The position numbers and the translations under genes were made by a program. From a bacterium (lineage in GTDB: Bacteria; Bacillota_I; Bacilli_A; RFN20; DUOF01), in NCBI GenBank assembly GCA_012839015.1, contig DUOF01000006.1:1-8818 (forward strand): a DNA stretch of 8,818 nt. The letters run 5' to 3'. The notes below the pieces were generated by a model. The model ran no database searches. It worked only from the letters and a program-made list of their open reading frames with translations, and was not told the DNA's origin. Below are positions 1 through 6,010 of the stretch, piece after piece. Each line of letters opens with the position of its first letter. Within the stretch, counting starts at the first letter, position 1.

Positions 1-444
1 CATTCTTCCAATCCTTCGTTTAGACACTGATCTTATCGCATCTAACTTCAAGTATGATATTTGATTGGTGTTCTCTGAATTTAGCTCATCGATAACTCCA
101 AGTTCTATAGTTAATGGTGACGAATCAGAAGGTCTACTGGTAAGCGGGATGACTACCACATTACCTAAATCTATTAACCAAACAAGGGCATAATGCCCCT
201 TAGTAGACATATCAGATAATTCGCTTCCCACGTTAACTCCAAACTCTACCCAGACTATGTCTCCTCTTTTAATATCGTCTGGTTGAGGACCATAACCTAA
301 CTTGAAAACACTTTGACGAAAATAATTAGTTTTTTTGTCTAACCAATTTAAGTATTCTAATGATAAAAGAGGGTCTATATCAAATAATTTTCTTTTTATA
401 TTTTTTAATATTCTATCTATTTCCATACTATATTTTAATGACAT
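1..444 (-). CDS. PemK/MazF-like protein with N-terminal helical extension (3' end cut by window edge)
   Basis: An open frame of 148 codons runs off the window edge. The ATG at 444 follows an AGAGGTGA ribosome binding site (451-458). Residues 1-57 are a charged, probably helical extension containing EYLNWLDKKTNYF. From residue 59 the PemK/MazF fold is recognisable: RGDIVWVEFG (60-69), NVGSELSD, HYALVWLIDLGNVVVIPLTSR (84-104 region), and a late SYLKLDAIRSVSKRRIGRM that fits the family's C-terminal strand and helix. In classical MazF the segment before the ALV strand carries an Arg-Pro pair; here it is His-Tyr (H84-Y85), while the PLTS threonine is present. As I remember them, extended PemK-like proteins of this kind occur singly in Clostridia and Bacilli. 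The upstream neighbour (509-1045) is a membrane protein that does not resemble an antitoxin. Whether this is an active endoribonuclease cannot be decided. A TATAAA (460-465) lies 15 nt before the ATG. Confidence 0.8.
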   Translation of the reverse strand, partial: MSLKYSMEIDRILKNIKRKLFDIDPLLSLEYLNWLDKKTNYFRQSVFKLGYGPQPDDIKRGDIVWVEFGVNVGSELSDMSTKGHYALVWLIDLGNVVVIPLTSRPSDSSPLTIELGVIDELNSENTNQISYLKLDAIRSVSKRRIGRM

Positions 445-508
445 TTATATTCACCTCTATTTATAGTATGCAGTTTTTACAAGTAATTTTACATCAAAGA
501 TTTTATTT

Positions 509-1045
509 CTAAAAATACTCACTTTTATTAATAATAAATTCATTTATTTCATCATCTTTTGTAGGTGAGTTAGGTTCTTCTTTTTCTTTTTCAACTTCTT
601 CAACTTCTTTTTCACTTAGTTCATATTTGTCTAAAACAGGTTTATTCACACTTTTTTCTACTTCTACCTGTTTACTTGGCTGTATTACTATATTTTCTTC
701 TTCAGACTTAGAGACGGGTTCTGAGTTATTTAGGATCACGACGTCGCCATCCTTTTCATCTCTAACATTGAAGACCCTTACCCTGGGTGTTATACTCTTT
801 TCTTTTCCATAAAGCAGCCTGCCCAGTGGTCCTACAATTTTATTATCTCTAGCCTTATAAATAGCAAATCCAGTCCTGATTCCCGTTAGGAATACAAAAA
901 AAGTACTAACCAAAGGGAAAACAAACTTTTCCATAATAAAACTATTGGCTCCGTAGCTTATTTTATATAAATAAAATACACCAACTAATATTAAGATAAT
1001 AAAAGTCATGATATCTATAAAGTTTACTAGAGTTTTTCTGTTCAT
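509..1045 (-). CDS. two-TM membrane protein with long acidic cytoplasmic tail, function unknown
   Basis: A 178-residue protein starting at an ATG preceded by AGGTG (minus strand, 1051-1055). Two hydrophobic segments are visible at about residues 10-27 and 40-62, separated by a short loop, so both ends are probably cytoplasmic. Residues 63-95 form a basic region (KARDNK, GRLLYGKEK). The rest is a hydrophilic tail dominated by Glu, Lys and Val, including KEVEEVEKEKEEP at about 146-158, likely disordered or weakly coiled. There are no cysteines and no enzyme motif, and I do not recognise a family. The gene lies 64 bp upstream of the PemK/MazF-like gene with no clear terminator between, so the two may be cotranscribed. 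The terminator of the preceding small gene sits just before its promoter. Confidence 0.75.
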   Translation of the reverse strand: MNRKTLVNFIDIMTFIILILVGVFYLYKISYGANSFIMEKFVFPLVSTFFVFLTGIRTGFAIYKARDNKIVGPLGRLLYGKEKSITPRVRVFNVRDEKDGDVVILNNSEPVSKSEEENIVIQPSKQVEVEKSVNKPVLDKYELSEKEVEEVEKEKEEPNSPTKDDEINEFIINKSEYF

Positions 1046-1062
1046 GATTTCACCTAATAAAT

Positions 1063-1091
1063 ATTATATAACAAGATATTAAAAAAAACCA
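1063..1091 (-). promoter_or_regulatory. putative promoter of the two-TM protein gene
   Basis: A perfect -10 TATAAT on the minus strand (1063-1068) is preceded, after 17 bp, by a weak TGGTTT (1086-1091). The -35 would lie inside the terminator stem of the upstream gene. The predicted start (about 1056) falls at the ribosome binding site, giving an unusually short leader. Confidence 0.35.
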
Positions 1092-1110
1092 TTTGTTTGG
1101 TCAAATGGTT
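1081..1110 (-). terminator. rho-independent terminator of the small three-TM protein gene
   Basis: On the minus strand AACCATTTG (1102-1110) pairs perfectly with CAAATGGTT (1087-1095) across a 6-nt loop and is followed by a run of eight T (1081-1088, part of which closes the stem). The 5' arm starts inside the TAA stop codon (1109-1111) of the upstream gene, so terminator and coding end overlap. Confidence 0.85.
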
Positions 1111-1396
1111 AATCTAATTCAGGATCGTTAAACTCGTTTTTTTCCTTTTTTGGTATAAACATGATTAGCTTGCTAATCGCGAATGTTAATGCCACTAAAG
1201 CTAGTGCATATTGCCACATATTAACACCAAACAATTTGTCTAATTGTAGTTCAGCAATTTCAACTATAAAGATAGTAGCCCAGACACCGACTTCAGTCCA
1301 GTTCCTATTAGTTTTTTCACCTTTAACAGCATAGATTACATAAAACACAGTTAGAGCCACTAAAAGTCCTGTAAAAAGAATTTTTGCAACAATCAT
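1109..1396 (-). CDS. small three-TM membrane protein, function unknown
   Basis: A 95-residue hydrophobic protein. The ATG follows AGGGGT (1403-1408) at short distance. Membrane segments are visible at about residues 4-23, 34-50 and 60-81, joined by a basic loop (KGEKTNRNW, 25-33) and a short acidic loop (ELQLDKLFG). The hydrophilic C-terminus reads PKKEKNEFNDPELD. It has no cysteine and no motif that I recognise; the size is that of many unassigned small membrane proteins in Bacilli. It is probably monocistronic: it has its own promoter at 1415-1443, and a strong terminator starts in its stop codon. It is separated by about 150 bp from the tRNA operon, which is terminated before it. Confidence 0.7.
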   Translation of the reverse strand: MIVAKILFTGLLVALTVFYVIYAVKGEKTNRNWTEVGVWATIFIVEIAELQLDKLFGVNMWQYALALVALTFAISKLIMFIPKKEKNEFNDPELD

Positions 1397-1414
1397 TTTC
1401 TTACCCCTGACTAC

Positions 1415-1443
1415 ATTTTAATTAAATAGAGCCGTTTAAGCAA
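1415..1443 (-). promoter_or_regulatory. putative promoter of the small three-TM protein gene
   Basis: Minus strand TTGCTT (1438-1443), a 17-bp spacer and TAAAAT (1415-1420). Transcription would start near 1408, at the AGGGGT ribosome binding site, 18 nt separating the -10 box from the ATG. Confidence 0.45.
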
Positions 1444-1500
1444 TAAAAAGACTTTATTTAATTTTTATTAATATAGTTAAATAGATATCGTTTTAGAAAA

Positions 1501-1528
1501 TAAAAAAGGATCAAATCTTATTTAATCC
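1501..1528 (-). terminator. rho-independent terminator of the tRNA operon
   Basis: On the minus strand GGATTAAAT (1520-1528) pairs with ATTTGATCC (1508-1516) around an AAG loop, with one U-G wobble, and is followed by six T (1502-1507) and ATTTT. It lies 17 bp downstream of the last tRNA gene (Phe) and fits the end of the nine-gene tRNA transcript. Confidence 0.85.
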
Positions 1529-1544
1529 ATTTTTAACATTATCG

Positions 1545-1620
<76 letters not shown>

Positions 1621-1621
1621 A

Positions 1622-1697
1622 TGGCGGTCCTGACGGGGATCGAACCCGCGATCTTCTCCGTGACAGGGAGACATGTTAACCACTACACCACAGAACC
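1622..1697 (-). tRNA. tRNA-Asp (GTC)
   Basis: A 76-nt cloverleaf: acceptor GGTTCTG with CAGGACC (one G-U pair), discriminator G, encoded CCA (1622-1624), anticodon loop CTGTCAC giving GTC, T loop GGTTCGATCC. The G73 discriminator fits Asp identity. Its 5' end directly abuts the CCA of tRNA-fMet, so maturation must separate two genes with no spacer. Confidence 0.98.
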
Positions 1698-1774
<77 letters not shown>

Positions 1775-1799
1775 ATATATAAAATTTTCAAAAAACTAC

Positions 1800-1890
1800 T
1801 GGCGGAGGAACAGGGATTCGAACCCTGGCGGGCCTTTCAGCCCCTACCGGTTTTCAAGACCGGACCCTTCAACCACTTGGGTATTCCTCC
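1800..1890 (-). tRNA. tRNA-Ser (TGA)
   Basis: A 91-nt class II tRNA with a long variable arm (about TAGGGGCTGAAAGGCCC). Acceptor GGAGGAA pairs with TTCCTCC, discriminator is G, and CCA is encoded (1800-1802). The anticodon stem CCGGT/ACCGG encloses TGA, reading UCN serine codons. A 25-nt AT-rich spacer separates it from tRNA-fMet. Confidence 0.97.
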
Positions 1891-1899
1891 GAATATAAA

Positions 1900-1976
<77 letters not shown>

Positions 1977-1979
1977 TCT

Positions 1980-2055
1980 TGGTAGCGGAGATAGGATTTG
2001 AACCTACGACCTGCCGGGTATGAACCGGATGCTCTAGCCCCTGAGCTACTCCGCC
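1980..2055 (-). tRNA. elongator tRNA-Met (CAT)
   Basis: A 76-nt cloverleaf with anticodon loop TTCATAC. Acceptor GGCGGAG pairs with CTCCGCT, giving a G1-U72 wobble as in the Bacillus elongator, discriminator A, encoded CCA (1980-1982). It lacks the C1/A72 mismatch of the initiator and the Ile2 body, so elongator Met is the best call among the three CAT tRNAs here. Confidence 0.9.
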
Positions 2056-2064
2056 TTTAATAAA

Positions 2065-2140
2065 TGGTGGAGCCAAGGGGGATTGAACCCCTGACCCCCT
2101 GCGTGCAAGGCAGGTGCTCTCCCAGCTGAGCTATGGCCCC
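2065..2140 (-). tRNA. tRNA-Ala (TGC)
   Basis: A 76-nt cloverleaf: acceptor GGGGCCA with TGGCTCC, which places the G3-U70 wobble that specifies alanine charging. Discriminator A, encoded CCA (2065-2067), anticodon loop CTTGCAC giving TGC. Confidence 0.98.
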
Positions 2141-2152
2141 GTTTACTTTAAA

Positions 2153-2229
2153 TGGTCGGAATGACAGGATTTGAACCTGCAACCTTCTGGTCCCAAACCA
2201 GACGCACTACCAAGTTGTGCTACATTCCG
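2153..2229 (-). tRNA. tRNA-Pro (TGG)
   Basis: A 77-nt cloverleaf starting CGGAATG, paired with CATTCCG, with discriminator A and encoded CCA (2153-2155). The anticodon stem CTGG/CCAG and loop TTTGGGA give TGG, reading CCN proline codons. Confidence 0.97.
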
Positions 2230-2239
2230 GAATACTAAT

Positions 2240-2316
2240 TGGCGCGCCCAGCAGGAGTTGAACCCGCAACCTCTAGATTCGTAGTCTAACACTCTATCCA
2301 ATTGAGCTATGGGCGC
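2240..2316 (-). tRNA. tRNA-Arg (ACG)
   Basis: A 77-nt cloverleaf: acceptor GCGCCCA with TGGGCGC, discriminator G, encoded CCA (2240-2242), anticodon loop CTACGAA giving ACG, which is normally deaminated to ICG by TadA to read CGN. It is the first gene of the operon, a few bases downstream of the predicted transcription start. Confidence 0.97.
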
Positions 2317-2327
2317 AACGCTCATTT

Positions 2328-2356
2328 ATAATAGCAAAAGCCCCCAAATAATTCAA
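2328..2356 (-). promoter_or_regulatory. promoter of the Arg-to-Phe tRNA operon
   Basis: On the minus strand TTGAAT (2351-2356), a 17-bp spacer ending in TGC (extended -10) and TATTAT (2328-2333). The start would be near 2321, giving a leader of about five bases before tRNA-Arg. Near-consensus boxes at optimal spacing fit a stable-RNA promoter. Confidence 0.8.
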
Positions 2357-2363
2357 CACCTTT

Positions 2364-3332
2364 TTAACATTTTTTAAAAAATGTGGAGGTTCCTACCGGA
2401 TTCGAACCGGCGATGAGTGAGTTGCAGTCACTTGCCTTACCAGCTTGGCTAAGGAACCACGCTATGACATTATAGCACCAAGTTTTATATTTGACAATCT
2501 CAAATTTACATTTTTTTATCTTGGCTAAATTTTCTGGATCTAATTCATAGTAATACAGGTCTTTTAAGACACCCTTCCCCTTTAAAGTATATTCTTCCAT
2601 TGTAATATTGTTCATACTGGCTAGAGCATTTAAGTTTAAATCATTCATATTTATATCGGTCTCTACTCTGTTTTTAATAAAGTTAAAGGTTTTAATCTTA
2701 CCAATTAAATTTAATTTTAAAACTTTATTAATTACTTCTTTTAGGACTTGTCTTTGGTTCTTTGAGCGATCTAAATCCCCATTTGGTAAACTTTTCCTGT
2801 TTCTCATATAGGCAAGAGATTGCTCTCCATCCATTGATATGGTCTTATTTGCTTCAAAACAATATTTTCTGGTTCCTTTTATATTAGATTGGCAAAAACT
2901 ATTACTAGGAGTAATACTAATTAATCCAATATAATCAATAATTTCTATAACCTTGTCAAAATCCACCTGAGCATTATATAGGTTGTTTACTTCAAATAAT
3001 TTACTTACTGTATCATTAAGACATTTTTGCCCATCACCTTTTTTATCCAACTCACCATATACGTATGCATGATTTATTTTATCAAAGCGATTGTTGCGGC
3101 ACGTAACCCTCACATAGCTATCCCTTGGGATCGAGGTGATTATCGCTTTATTACTATTAAAGCTATAATTGATAATCATAATCGAGTCGCTTCTTTCATA
3201 TTCATCTTCTTCTCGACCATCTAGACCATAAAGAAGTACATTTATACTCTCCTTTTTAGAATTAGCCCTCACAACTAGAGTACCTACCAGAATAAAAACT
3301 AAAAATAGGGAAATAAAAACTCTTTTTTTCAT
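2364..3332 (-). CDS. LytR-CpsA-Psr (LCP) family protein; frame extends through tRNA-Cys
   Basis: LCP proteins transfer lipid-linked polymers such as teichoic acid or capsule onto peptidoglycan or other acceptors outside the cell. I chose the ATG at 3332 over the one at 3350 because AGGGGAGG sits 6 nt before it; the protein is 322 residues. Residues 5-22 form a signal-anchor helix. The LCP domain covers about 30-270, with NVLLYGLDGR, RSDSIMI (R47, D49), SIPRDSYV (R70, D71), KINHAY (85-90), AYMRNRK and DLDRSKNQRQ (D188, R189, R194), the pyrophosphate and metal-binding set. Four extracellular cysteines fall as pairs (C78/C104, C147/C158). The LCP domain appears to end near residue 272; residues from about 275 are encoded by the tRNA-Cys promoter and gene, so this tail is suspicious. 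An A7 run at 2511-2517 is a possible frameshift point. The true end may be near 2510. Confidence 0.85.
   Translation of the reverse strand: MKKRVFISLFLVFILVGTLVVRANSKKESINVLLYGLDGREEDEYERSDSIMIINYSFNSNKAIITSIPRDSYVRVTCRNNRFDKINHAYVYGELDKKGDGQKCLNDTVSKLFEVNNLYNAQVDFDKVIEIIDYIGLISITPSNSFCQSNIKGTRKYCFEANKTISMDGEQSLAYMRNRKSLPNGDLDRSKNQRQVLKEVINKVLKLNLIGKIKTFNFIKNRVETDINMNDLNLNALASMNNITMEEYTLKGKGVLKDLYYYELDPENLAKIKKCKFEIVKYKTWCYNVIAWFLSQAGKASDCNSLIAGSNPVGTSTFFKKC
2367..2384. repeat. 18-bp perfect AT palindrome at the tRNA-Cys 3' end
   Basis: ACATTTTTT followed directly by its own reverse complement AAAAAATGT. It overlaps the last base of the tRNA-Cys CCA and covers the last six sense codons of the LCP reading frame, up to the TAA at 2364-2366. 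A hairpin would be pure A-T apart from the outer C-G, and no T tract follows on the minus strand, so it is a poor terminator. Confidence 0.6.
2384..2458 (-). tRNA. tRNA-Cys (GCA), embedded in the 3' part of the LCP reading frame
   Basis: A 75-nt cloverleaf: acceptor GGTTCCT with AGGAACC, discriminator T (U73, the cysteine identity base), encoded CCA (2384-2386), anticodon stem AGTGA/TCACT and loop CTGCAAC giving GCA. It has its own strong promoter (2469-2497) and lies 67 bp upstream of the nine-gene tRNA operon. It is on the same strand as, and completely inside, the LCP open frame. No convincing terminator follows it, so read-through into the tRNA operon is possible. Confidence 0.97.
2469..2497 (-). 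promoter_or_regulatory. promoter of tRNA-Cys, inside the LCP reading frame
   Basis: On the minus strand TTGTCA (2492-2497), a 17-bp spacer ending in TGC (extended -10), and a perfect TATAAT (2469-2474). Transcription would begin near 2462, four bases before tRNA-Cys. This is the best promoter match in the window, although it lies in sequence that is also open for the LCP protein. Confidence 0.8.
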
Positions 3333-3350
3333 AAGTATCCTCCCCTTCAT

Positions 3351-3379
3351 ATTATATCCTTGCCATTTTATAAAAATTA
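3351..3379 (-). promoter_or_regulatory. possible promoter of the LCP gene
   Basis: A perfect minus-strand TATAAT (3351-3356) lies 18 nt before the chosen LCP start. Only a poor TAATTT (3374-3379) is found 17 bp upstream of it, so the assignment rests mainly on the -10 box. The intergenic region is shared with the divergent VTT-domain gene. Confidence 0.25.
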
Positions 3380-3390
3380 CTATAAATTTA

Positions 3391-3419
3391 TGGTTAATAG
3401 TTTTCTTTTAAACTATAAT
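3391..3419 (+). promoter_or_regulatory. putative promoter of the VTT-domain protein gene
   Basis: A perfect TATAAT (3414-3419) with a weak TGGTTA (3391-3396) 17 bp upstream. The predicted start lies at about 3427, inside the AAAGGTG ribosome binding site, so the leader would be about 10 nt. Confidence 0.4.
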
Positions 3420-3436
3420 TAGGAAAAGGTGATTTG

Positions 3437-4156
3437 ATGTCTAATAAGAGAAAATTCCGAGAAATCGTTAAAGAAAATAAATCCAGAATAATAATTATTT
3501 CGTTAATAGTAATAGTAATGCTTATTATTACCGCTTTACTTTTACCATTTGTCTTTTCACTGAGCAAAGAAAGTGCCCGTCAAGACTTCAAGGATTATCT
3601 AAATTCACTAGGATGGTTAGGTTTTTTGGTCATGCTAGGTATTCAGATATTACAAGTAGTCATTGCGATTATACCTGGTGAGTTTGTTGAGTTACTAGCA
3701 GGGATGATGTATGGAGCCTGGGTTGGTTTAGGAGTATGCTTACTTGGAGTTATAATTGGTACCTACATTGCTTATAAAATGACTAAGTTCCTTGGTAAAC
3801 CTATGTTAACTTCTAAAAAAGAGGATAGACAATTAACTGAATTTGATTTTATTAAAAAAGAAAAGAAAATAGAATGGATCTTTTTTTTGTTGTTTTTTGT
3901 ACCTGGCACACCAAAAGATTTATTTAATTACGTGGCCCCGTTTACTAAAATTAAGTTTAGGAACTACCTACTAATAGCTACATTTGCTAGAATCCCTTCT
4001 ATCTTGACTTCCACCCTAATTGGTGCTAGTATTATTGAAGGAAATTATTTGTTAAGTATAATTGTATTCGCAATAGTTATATTTTTAGGTATTATAGGTG
4101 TATTATTTAATAAATTCTTTATTAACAAGAAAAAGGAAGTTAAGATTGATAATTAA
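3437..4156 (+). CDS. TVP38/TMEM64-type VTT-domain (DedA superfamily) membrane protein
   Basis: A 239-residue integral membrane protein. I take the ATG at 3437, with AGGTG five bases upstream, over an in-frame TTG at 3434. After a basic N-terminus come membrane segments at about 18-40, 60-80, 92-114, 176-198 and 205-224, with re-entrant-like stretches around them. VTT landmarks are visible: IPGEFVELLAGMMYGAWVG (80-98), the glycine-rich GVIIGTYIAYKMTKFLGKP (104-122) and FFVPGTPKDLFNYVAPFT (153-170). The PGTPKDLFNY segment is typical of bacterial TVP38/YdjX-like members. Related proteins have been linked to lipid scrambling and undecaprenyl phosphate recycling; a role here next to a divergent LCP gene, which uses undecaprenyl-linked donors, is suggestive but only inference. 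No terminator lies between it and rnjA. Confidence 0.9.
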   Translation: MSNKRKFREIVKENKSRIIIISLIVIVMLIITALLLPFVFSLSKESARQDFKDYLNSLGWLGFLVMLGIQILQVVIAIIPGEFVELLAGMMYGAWVGLGVCLLGVIIGTYIAYKMTKFLGKPMLTSKKEDRQLTEFDFIKKEKKIEWIFFLLFFVPGTPKDLFNYVAPFTKIKFRNYLLIATFARIPSILTSTLIGASIIEGNYLLSIIVFAIVIFLGIIGVLFNKFFINKKKEVKIDN

Positions 4157-4158
4157 AC

Positions 4159-4187
4159 TTTACAAACAAATACATCTTTATTATAAT
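4159..4187 (+). promoter_or_regulatory. promoter of the RNase J gene
   Basis: TTTACA (4159-4164), a 17-bp spacer and a perfect TATAAT (4182-4187). The -35 box begins two bases after the stop codon of the upstream gene. Transcription from about 4194 would give a leader of roughly 60 nt that is very AT-rich, ending in AGGAGA (4241-4246), 7 nt before the ATG. Confidence 0.7.
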
Positions 4188-4253
4188 CTATGAAGTTATT
4201 TCTACTTTACGGAATTTTTACTATTAAATAATAATATATAAGGAGAGAATAAA

Positions 4254-5954
4254 ATGAATCAAGTAGTCAAAAAAACGACTAAGACGGCCTTTTTTGCTTT
4301 AGGCGGTTTAGGAGAGGTCGGGAAAAATACCTATTGTATCGAACATGGTGATTCCATAATAATTATCGATGCAGGAGTTACTTTTGGGGATGAATATCTA
4401 CCAGGAATTAACTATGTTTTACCAGACTATACCTACTTAGTCGAAAATCAAGAAAAAATCAAAGCACTAATTATAACCCATGGTCATGAAGACCATATCG
4501 GAGGGATCCCGTTTTTATTAAAAAACATCAGTGTTCCTACCATATATGCTCCTAAACTGGCAGCATCATTCATCAAATACAAATTAGATGAACATAGAAT
4601 CAAGAGTAAATCAAGAATCAGTGAAATAGACTCAAACTCTAATATAAAGGTCGGTCCTTTTGTCTTATCATTCTTTGATATGACTCACTCAATCCCAGAT
4701 ACTCTAGGGATTGAAATAGATACCCCTAATGGTAAAATTGTTCATACAGGAGACTTTAAAATAGACTTAACTCCAGTAGGCAAGGATATCGACTTACATA
4801 AGATTGCAAAACTAGGAGAAAGCAATATAACTTTATTGTTATCTGACTCTACTAATATAGAAGTCCCAGGACTTACTATAAGTGAGAGAGAGGTTATTGC
4901 CTCAATCCATGATGTTTTTAGAAATACAAGTGGAAGACTTATTATTGGAACATTTGCTTCCAATGTCCACCGTATCCAACAAATCGCAGAAGCAGCAGTT
5001 ATCTTCAAAAGAAAGATTTTAGTCTTCGGTCGTTCAATGGAAAAAACTATCTTACTTGGAAGAAAACTTGGTTATATAAATGTACCAGACAGTTACTTTA
5101 TTTCCCCAGAGGTTGCTAAAACACTGCGCCCTGAAGAGATACTAATCTTCTCAACAGGAACGCAAGGCGAAACTATGGCGGCACTTTCAAGGATCGCAGC
5201 AGGACAACACAAACACATAAAAGCCGCCCCAGGTGATACAGTTGTTTTATCTTCAAGTGCGATACCAGGTAATACCGCAGCAATAAACAAAGTTGTTAAC
5301 CTACTTAGTCGTGCCGGTGTCAATGTACTAACTAATTCAGTTATTTCTAACATTCATGCCTCAGGACACGCATCTAGAGAAGAATTAAAACTAATACTTA
5401 AACTATTCAAGCCTAATTACTTCTGTCCTATGCACGGAGAATATAGAATGTTAAAACTTCATGCTGAACTTGCCCATGAGTTAGATATTCCTAAAGACAA
5501 TACATTTGTTTTAGCTAATGGAGATGTCTTACTTTTAGATAAGGGTAAAGTAACTAAAGCAGTAAGTAGAGTTCATGCCGGCGATATTTATGTTGATGGC
5601 AAGGATATCAATGGTTTATCTACCGCGGTTATCAAAGACCGTAAGATATTATCTAATGAAGGATTGGTAGCAGCCTTAGTTACTATTGATGCTAAGAATA
5701 ATCGCTTACTTACTAAACCTACAATACTTTCAAGAGGGTTCATCTACATTAAGGAAAACGCTGAACTAGTAGTCCAAGCAGAAACCCTAATCAATACCAC
5801 TCTAACTGACTTATTTAAGAAAGATAGAGTAACATTTGGTGAAATAAAAAACACAATTAGAAACACCCTATCAACATTCTTATTTAATAAAACTAGGAGG
5901 AATCCAATGATTATCCCGGTTATAATGAATATGAACGATAGTGAAGAGAAATAG
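4254..5954 (+). CDS. rnjA: ribonuclease J
   Basis: A beta-CASP metallo-beta-lactamase ribonuclease of 566 residues, close to the usual 555 of B. subtilis RNase J1. It combines 5'-to-3' exonuclease and endonuclease activity in mRNA decay and rRNA maturation in the cytoplasm. Motifs in order: GGLGEVGKNTYCIE (17-30), the zinc-binding HGHEDH (76-81), MTHSIPD (H145), HTGDF (D167), then the beta-CASP domain with DSTN, GTFASNVHR (232-240), FGRSM, STGTQGE and SSSAIPGN, the re-entry NIHASGH (H368, H372) and CPMHGE (H394). A C-terminal domain follows from about 450 and ends in RRNPMIIPVIMNMN, as in the family. All catalytic ligands are present. From sequence alone I cannot say whether it matches J1 or J2 better. 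It has its own promoter and a terminator after the stop. Confidence 0.96.
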   Translation: MNQVVKKTTKTAFFALGGLGEVGKNTYCIEHGDSIIIIDAGVTFGDEYLPGINYVLPDYTYLVENQEKIKALIITHGHEDHIGGIPFLLKNISVPTIYAPKLAASFIKYKLDEHRIKSKSRISEIDSNSNIKVGPFVLSFFDMTHSIPDTLGIEIDTPNGKIVHTGDFKIDLTPVGKDIDLHKIAKLGESNITLLLSDSTNIEVPGLTISEREVIASIHDVFRNTSGRLIIGTFASNVHRIQQIAEAAVIFKRKILVFGRSMEKTILLGRKLGYINVPDSYFISPEVAKTLRPEEILIFSTGTQGETMAALSRIAAGQHKHIKAAPGDTVVLSSSAIPGNTAAINKVVNLLSRAGVNVLTNSVISNIHASGHASREELKLILKLFKPNYFCPMHGEYRMLKLHAELAHELDIPKDNTFVLANGDVLLLDKGKVTKAVSRVHAGDIYVDGKDINGLSTAVIKDRKILSNEGLVAALVTIDAKNNRLLTKPTILSRGFIYIKENAELVVQAETLINTTLTDLFKKDRVTFGEIKNTIRNTLSTFLFNKTRRNPMIIPVIMNMNDSEEK

Positions 5955-5971
5955 TCTAAACTAACATTAAT

Positions 5972-6010
5972 AAAAAGGAACAGCTGTTTAAGTCTGTTCC
6001 TTTTCTATTA
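5972..6010. terminator. bidirectional terminator between rnjA and the pullulanase-like gene
   Basis: A perfect 11-bp stem AAAAGGAACAG (5973-5983) / CTGTTCCTTTT (5994-6004) with a 10-nt loop. Plus-strand transcripts get TTTTCTATTATT after the stem; minus-strand transcripts get TTTTTATTAA. It sits between two convergent genes, beginning 17 bp after the rnjA stop and ending at the other gene's stop codon (6008). Confidence 0.88.

Noticed and set aside
1442..1469. Inverted repeat AATAAAAA / TTTTTATT upstream of the small three-TM gene
   Set aside because: It is low-complexity A-T sequence that is expected by chance in this background, and no function fits its position.
2143..2325. Open frame of 60 codons on the minus strand
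   Set aside because: It covers tRNA-Pro and tRNA-Arg and has the tRNA-derived peptide pattern.
2367..2384. AT palindrome as a terminator for tRNA-Cys
   Set aside because: The stem is almost pure A-T with no loop and no T tract follows, so it would be a very weak terminator.
3348..3350. Upstream ATG of the LCP frame
   Set aside because: The strong AGGGGAGG lies downstream of it and is correctly placed for the ATG at 3332; the first ATG has no ribosome binding site.
3434..3436. TTG as the start of the VTT-domain protein
   Set aside because: It would sit only 2 nt from the AGGTG; the ATG at 3437 is correctly spaced.
4742..5353. Two minus-strand frames of 88 and 86 codons
   Set aside because: They lie entirely inside rnjA, lack sensible ribosome binding sites and have no recognisable motif.
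5895..5909. Perfect AGGAGG six bases before an ATG near the end of rnjA, suggesting an internal start
   Set aside because: The AGGAGG encodes the conserved Arg-Arg of the RNase J C-terminus and the product would be only about 15 residues.
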